This document shows positions 59,795 through 64,000 of a DNA stretch of 64,000 bases, in pieces. The notes under the pieces were generated by a model. The model did no database searches. It was not told the origin of the DNA and was given only the letters and a program-made list of their open reading frames with translations. Numbering within the stretch: position 1 is the stretch's first letter; each line of letters begins with the position of its first letter. This stretch comes from Lithospermum erythrorhizon (Eukaryota > Streptophyta > Magnoliopsida > Boraginales > Boraginaceae): the NCBI GenBank assembly GCA_019722365.1, contig JADFUC010002148.1, positions 1 through 64,000 of the forward strand. Reading direction: 5' to 3'. The position numbers were made by a program, and so were the translations under genes.

Positions 59795-61470
59795 CTCCTC
59801 ACCGATTTCTTCCCATTTCAACTCAAAATCACAAATTTTCAACCCTAATTCATCCCATACCGCCTCACCACCAATTTCATCAACAATCCATCCAAAGTTG
59901 TCATTTTTATCATTTGAATCTAAATTTACTACATTCTTCAACAAATTTCACTCAAACGGCCTCAAATCCTACTAAACCTACCAAAAAGAGAGGGCAAGAA
60001 CCCAAAATCCCAAATCCTCAAATCCTCGCGGTTTTTATCATAGCGGAGTTCTTCAAATTCACAAGCAAGTGAAAATGTAACCTTTACTATCTAAAGGTGA
60101 AAAGTGGAAGAATTGGCAAGCCTAACATTCTTCATGGTATTACCATTTACTGAGGAGACTCTAGAGTGACCATATTCTCGATCTTGTCACCCCCAAATGG
60201 GAGAAATTTAGGTAAGTCCTTACCTATTATCTTTCCGATTGGGTTTATTTTTCCATGAGCATGTTGTTATTCACACTCCAAATAGTAATAATCTCAATAT
60301 TAAGTTGGAATTCAAACGGAGGACGTTTTGAGATAGACGAGAAATTTGGGAGACTTCGGGGTTGTCGCGCAATGGTTTCTCTAGTTATATGATGTGTATA
60401 TTCCTCCGGCGGATGAGATTGAGTCGGGCGGAAAATGTGACCGCAATGTTGAACAATGGTAGGAGGTTTAGGAAACGGGTATCGAAGAAGCCGGGTGGTC
60501 GGAGCCTCTGGCCGCGGCTTACATTTGTACATCGGGAGGCAAGATTTGCCATCACTTGCTTTGTGAAGTCAAAGGTCCTCGTGGGGTTTCAAGATAGAAC
60601 TGAGTAGGGTTGTAAATTCCTTGACATACGTTTTTGTTCGCCAACGTATCAATCTTCCAATCATACTAAGTTTACATGCTGGCTACAATTTCATGGGTAA
60701 TACCAAGGCAAAACTCTTCCGTACGAATGCCTATTACGATATTATGGAGTCTGGGAGGAGATAGAGTATCTTAGGGGCATGCCATTGATAGGCACCCATA
60801 GGATTACTAAAGAATATTTTAAGACGGTACAATTGCTTATCACAATAATCGCCTTTGGTGGAAGCTGGAGGCAAAAATTGGCCAACGGGAAGACAAGAGC
60901 CATTCTAGCTACGAGTGGGTAGAAATGGTTTAGGGAAGTTGATGATTTGGAGGACCCCCAGATGGATGATGATGACGTTGATGATGAGGACTGACGATGA
61001 TGAAGCGGGATGACGATGTCAATGGCTAGGCGATGACATTGATGACGAGGCTCGCGAAAGTACTCCGAGTAAGATGTTTCACAGATCATGGACACTAGGC
61101 TTAATGAGATTTTGCACGGAGGCAATGTTATTGAGGATACCTGGCGCAACTCATGAAAGGCCAAGAACACTTCTCAAGGAAAACAAGAAACGAAGCGACT
61201 ATGTCAAAGGAATTCATGAAATTCCTCTCTTACTTTGAGATGCTTAATGGTAAGACGTGGCGCTCCACAAGAAATATTTGGTGCATTCGGATGACGAGGC
61301 CGAGGCTGAGGATAATACCGGGGGTTGCGGGTGTTGCACACATGCCGCATCCGACTACTTTCTGGGGATCGGGTCTTCAAGACATATCATCATGATGACG
61401 ACGAGGAGACGCAATGGGGTCTTTCTTTTTGCAGCGGTGGTCCCAAGATCATCTAGAGGACTTTGATGGT
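59795..61470 (+). pseudogene. Extra 3' coding relic of element F (accessory or env-like region)
   Basis: No single frame is open, but the DNA has coding texture. The leader 59,795-59,990 is followed by pieces such as Leu-His-Gly-Ile-Thr (60,135), an Asp-rich run Asp-Asp-Leu-Glu-Asp...Asp-Asp-Asp-Asp-Val-Asp-Asp-Glu-Asp (60,939-60,993), and a further open frame at 61,257-61,466 with Ser-Asp-Asp-Glu-Ala-Glu-Ala-Glu-Asp and a Cys/Gly cluster. Sireviruses often carry an extra 3' frame, described as env-like in some. I see no signal peptide or membrane segment, so I do not call it an envelope. It could also be a captured plant sequence of the transposon-associated coiled-coil type. Confidence 0.45.
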
Positions 61471-61815
61471 TTTTTAATTCTTTATGTTTTTATGCTTTAG
61501 TTGTCTCGGTTAGTTTTTTATTGTTGCCCTCATGGCGATCCCAAAAGGGAGCGTAGAGACTTACGCTTGATGTTTTATTTCTTATGTTAGCAATGCTGGA
61601 TGTTTTATTTCATGATAGCTAAGCTGGACGTTTTATTATCTATTTCATGCCATGCTATTTTGTGCTTCATTGATATGTCATCCATAGTTGTTATGGTTTT
61701 ATTTCCCTCAGAAGAAAACCTTTGGGAATCTTATGTTTGGTGGGGGGAGTCATTTTTGTCTTTATATTTTCCCTTAGAAAGTCAATTGTTATCATCAAAA
61801 GGTATTAAGGAATAA
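61471..61815 (+). other. 3' untranslated part and polypurine tract of element F
   Basis: It contains three imperfect copies of GCTGGATGTTTTATTT (61,567-61,645), a purine block TGGTGGGGGGAG (61,739-61,750), and next to the LTR TTGTTATCATCAAAAGGTATTAAGGAA (61,788-61,812). The last is a degraded form of the CATCAAAAAGGGGGAG tract found in front of Sirevirus LTRs. The frame 61,600-61,815 is not a gene. Confidence 0.6.
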
Positions 61816-63113
61816 TGGTATTCTATTCAAACCTTTTTTGAAGATAACAAATTGATTAAATGAACTAATCCCGCTTTCGAGAACGTGTATTCAGCTTATT
61901 CTTTAACAAGTTCAAGCGCTTTAAAATGTCGATCGGGATGCTCGAGGCTCATGGATGAGTCTACCAAACGCCAAGCCTTACAAGGAGCCCGTGTTCTTTA
62001 TTGTTTATAGCTTGTAAGAAACTTAAGTACTCTAGTATATTGTTTTTAAATATATTTAGTAATGACTTTGCATTTAATCTATTGTATGTTTTAAAATGGA
62101 TAACTGCATTTCTAATCCTAAGCATGTATCATTCATGGTTAAGTCTCGCATACAAATGATTAAAGTCATTTCGCTTTCAAGAATCGCTCGAAACGATCTT
62201 TATTTTAGAAAAGAAAATTCGAACCATCGGCATCTCCCATCTAGGTTCTGGTCCTACTAGACCTTTATCGACCTCAGCACTTCGATAGGTCTCCAATGAC
62301 GTACCGACCTCGATGTGGTCTAAGGGCCAGTAGCTGGCCACACCTTGCACTTAACCTATCGAGGTTCATCTGGCACTCTCGGTCTCGACACGACGCTGGG
62401 CAATTTTCAGCCTTAAATTTTGTGCACTATATAAAGCCTCTTTTTAAAAAAAAAAACAACTTTGATACCCTTTTGACCTACTTCGAGCAATTAATTCCTC
62501 AATTCAAAAGGCAAAAGTCATAACTCCTACATTTAATTCTTCAATATCTTTGCAGGCAGTTGTCCTGAAGCAGCAAAAAAGTGCAATATCTAAAATCATT
62601 TATTGTGTTTTGTTTAAATTCATAAGCATGGGTTTGCTATTCTAAGCTGAGTAGTAAAAAGCTGAACTCTAAGAAGGCAAGCTCGGGGTTCCTAATCTAG
62701 GCTGATTGGGGAGTTGAAATCCTAGCGGGTACCAGTCACTTAGTCGAGGCTAAGTGTTTCCGATAATAGTCTCAGAGAAGTTGCTGCCAGTATTCAAACA
62801 TTTCTTCAAGCTGGGCTTATCTTTCGCCAAAATCCCGAGGCTGAAAGTTTACTACGAGCAAGAGGGAACCAAGCTCGTTAAAATCGCGGTATTAGTTTTC
62901 TCTTTACTCTTTACTTTCAAGTATTTTATTATTATAGTTATTATTTTGATTGTTAAATTGTTAACTAATCACTCGAAGCTGGGTAATAGGTTTATCACAT
63001 TAATCTTTATTCCCATTATTTGTTAATTCCGCATTATTAAATTAAAACACTAAAAGTTAATAAAGCAACTTAAAACCTTATTCACCCCCTCTAAGGTTAT
63101 ATCTAGGCTAACA
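61816..63113 (+). repeat. 3' LTR of element F
   Basis: It starts TGGTATTCTATTC and ends ATATCTAGGCTAACA. Compared with the 5' LTR it has many small indels, and it keeps a good TATA box at 62,429-62,436. Confidence 0.9.
62429..62436 (+). promoter_or_regulatory. TATA box in F 3' LTR
   Basis: TATATAAA in GTGCACTATATAAAGCC, followed by an A-run. The equivalent site in the 5' LTR reads GCACCATATGTTC (near 53,730) and has lost the box. Confidence 0.6.
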
Positions 63114-63727
63114 CTTTATAACTTGAAATTAATTTAAAATAATTTTAATTGATATCGAAATATTAATTTGAACAAAAATTGGGTTTGAAACATTTAAAAC
63201 CCAAAACAAAACAAAAAGCTAAACAAGCCAAAAGTGGTTATTTACCTGGCTTAGGCCCAATAGCTGAGCTCAGCCTAACAAGTGTCCGGTGACAACGCCA
63301 CTCAACCGCCTAAACCACTGTTGACATGTCAAAACCGAAGTCAACTTGGGAAAGTCAACGAGTCCACTATTTGACCGACGAAAGTTCATTGCTGATGTCA
63401 CCGTCACACACGTACCGCCAAGTAGCCCATTATTTTTGAAACGATTAGTTTTAATCGACTAAACTTAAACTGATACAAATTTTTGCCTAAAAATTCGAAA
63501 AATTCATAAAAATTTAAAAAATATTTCTGATTTAACTAAATAATATTTTTCAAAATTATCAACAATTAATAATATTAAATTATTTAGTTAACATACTCTA
63601 TATAATATCAATTAAAAATATGTAATTGCAATTCTAACACATAAAATTCAAATTCAAATAATACATAAACCCATTTCATGCACTTAATTATGTAATTACA
63701 CCAGAGTTTGCTCGATACTACCGGGTT
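63114..63727 (-). other. Leader region of copia element G, with primer site at 63,710-63,722
   Basis: Read on the reverse strand, GGTAGTATCGAGC (63,722-63,710) lies beside the inner end of the LTR and resembles TGGTATCAGAGC with two changes, so it is probably the primer-binding site. The remaining 590 bases to the F insertion hold no readable gag start. A GC-richer patch at 63,240-63,420 repeats GTCAACxxGGxAAAGTCAACG-like words. Confidence 0.5.
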
Positions 63728-64000
63728 TTACGATTAAAATAACAATTACAAGAAACCGTAACTAGGATTCTACGAATATAATAAAAACAATAACATACGC
63801 TGCAACTTTCTTCCTCGGGATTAGCAAATGAATAACTGAGGGAGACTAACAATCAACGAGATTGTCTTCTAAGAATAGTCCACCAACATATGAACGAACC
63901 CATCCGATTCTTTTAGTAGAGCTCTTTAAAATATTAAACTGGATTGTGTCGCGTAAAATCCAATGGAATTTTCTCTACCGCTTTGACTATTACTATTAGA
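63728..64000 (-). repeat. 5' LTR of copia element G, cut by window end
   Basis: It is collinear with 38,262-38,540 (ATTCTACGAATATAATAAAAACAATAACATAC, TTCTTCCtCGGGATT, CAATCAAC, AAGAATAGTC, ATATGAACGAAC, TAAAATATTAAAC). Reading on the reverse strand, this is the last 270 bases of the LTR. The rest is outside the window. Confidence 0.8.

Larger units (their letters stand above)
53149..63113 (+). mobile_element. Element F: Sirevirus-type Ty1/copia retrotransposon inserted in G
   Basis: LTRs of 1.27 kb (53,149-54,417) and 1.30 kb (61,816-63,113) start TGGTATTC and end ATATCTAGGCTAACA. Inside are a Met-tRNA primer site, then gag, protease, integrase, RT and RNase H in copia order, then 2.6 kb of extra sequence with a tandem array and another coding relic. 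The long gag with an acidic, coiled-coil-prone part, the extra 3' region and TTGTTATCATCAAAAG before the LTR are features of Sireviruses (SIRE/Maximus). Flanks AATAA and CTTTA do not form a clean duplication. Confidence 0.85.
38262..64000 (-). mobile_element. Element G: Ty1/copia retrotransposon on reverse strand, split by D and F, 5' end outside window
   Basis: The LTR at 38,262-39,164 recurs from about 63,728 to the window end (shared GAATATAATAAAAACAATAACATAC, TTCTTCC, GAATAGTC, ATATGAACGAAC, AGCTCTTTAAA-ATATTAAAC). Between them, on the reverse strand, are a primer site, integrase, RT, RNase H and polypurine tract in copia order. Taking out D (42,577-51,581) and F (53,149-63,113) leaves about 5.6 kb of internal sequence, a normal copia size. 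This supports the nested reading. Confidence 0.8.

Noticed and set aside
60742..61170. 142-codon reverse-strand open frame, the longest in the window
   Set aside because: It is antisense to the 3' coding relic of F. Its Ser-rich run is the complement of the Asp/Glu-coding GAT-rich stretch.
1..64000. Host protein-coding genes, rRNA or tRNA genes, centromeric satellite
   Set aside because: I looked on both strands for conserved gene motifs, exon-like runs and long tandem monomers and found only retrotransposon domains and LTR-internal arrays. Short exons in the unassigned stretches cannot be excluded by eye.

Overview
The window looks like plant nuclear DNA, probably from a large-genome flowering plant. 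It is made almost entirely of degraded LTR retrotransposons nested in one another. I see no intact host gene, rRNA, tRNA or CRISPR array. The evidence is the remains of plant Ty3/gypsy and Ty1/copia polyproteins, primer-binding sites complementary to initiator Met-tRNA, purine-rich tracts, and pairs of long terminal repeats with matching ends. Nearly every coding frame is broken by many one- or two-base indels. Short stretches read cleanly for 20-70 codons and then jump frame. This is either old decay or uncorrected long-read error, and the sequence alone does not decide which. Single-letter names (A, A2, B and so on) are mine.

Left part (1-18,397). Element A is a Ty3/gypsy element on the + strand, cut by the window edge. 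It has gag zinc knuckle, protease, RT and RNase H remnants, no recognisable integrase, and a 2.6 kb 3' LTR (2,680-5,297). Next come a Tat/Ogre-like RT fragment (5,298-6,010) with a tract rich in an AAGTCC-type motif (6,010-6,725), and then a reverse-strand copia LTR with its tail (7,304-8,990). These are followed by a reversed, truncated A-type LTR carrying a long TA microsatellite (8,991-11,086), and by element E (11,087-18,397), a non-coding LARD-like element.

Middle part (18,398-38,261). A reverse-strand repeat C (about 1.2 kb per copy, LTR-like) occurs three times. Copy C1 is split into three pieces by two insertions. One is element B (18,909-26,190), LARD-like. The other is A2 (26,488-29,347), an internally deleted A element that still has a near-perfect 5 bp target-site duplication. 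C3 (29,705-30,740) abuts C1, and C2 lies at 35,690-36,905. The 5 kb between C3 and C2 and the 1.4 kb after C2 hold no protein domain that I recognise.

Right part (38,262-64,000). One reverse-strand Ty1/copia element, G, frames this part. Its 3' LTR is at 38,262-39,164 and its 5' LTR starts near 63,728 and runs off the window. G carries RNase H, RT and integrase remnants at 40,150-42,576. Its inside is interrupted by D (42,577-51,581, reverse strand, the same LARD-like family as B) and by F (53,149-63,113, + strand). F is a Sirevirus-type copia element with gag, protease, integrase, RT, RNase H, a tandem hairpin array and an extra 3' reading-frame region.

How the parts relate. A, A2, B and D share LTR ends and a block of LTR sequence. 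B, D and E share an internal region that is conserved as DNA but not as protein. Their LTRs carry family-specific arrays of short repeats. This is what an autonomous element (A) with non-autonomous LARD partners (B, D and perhaps E) would look like. It is the most system-like thing in the window.
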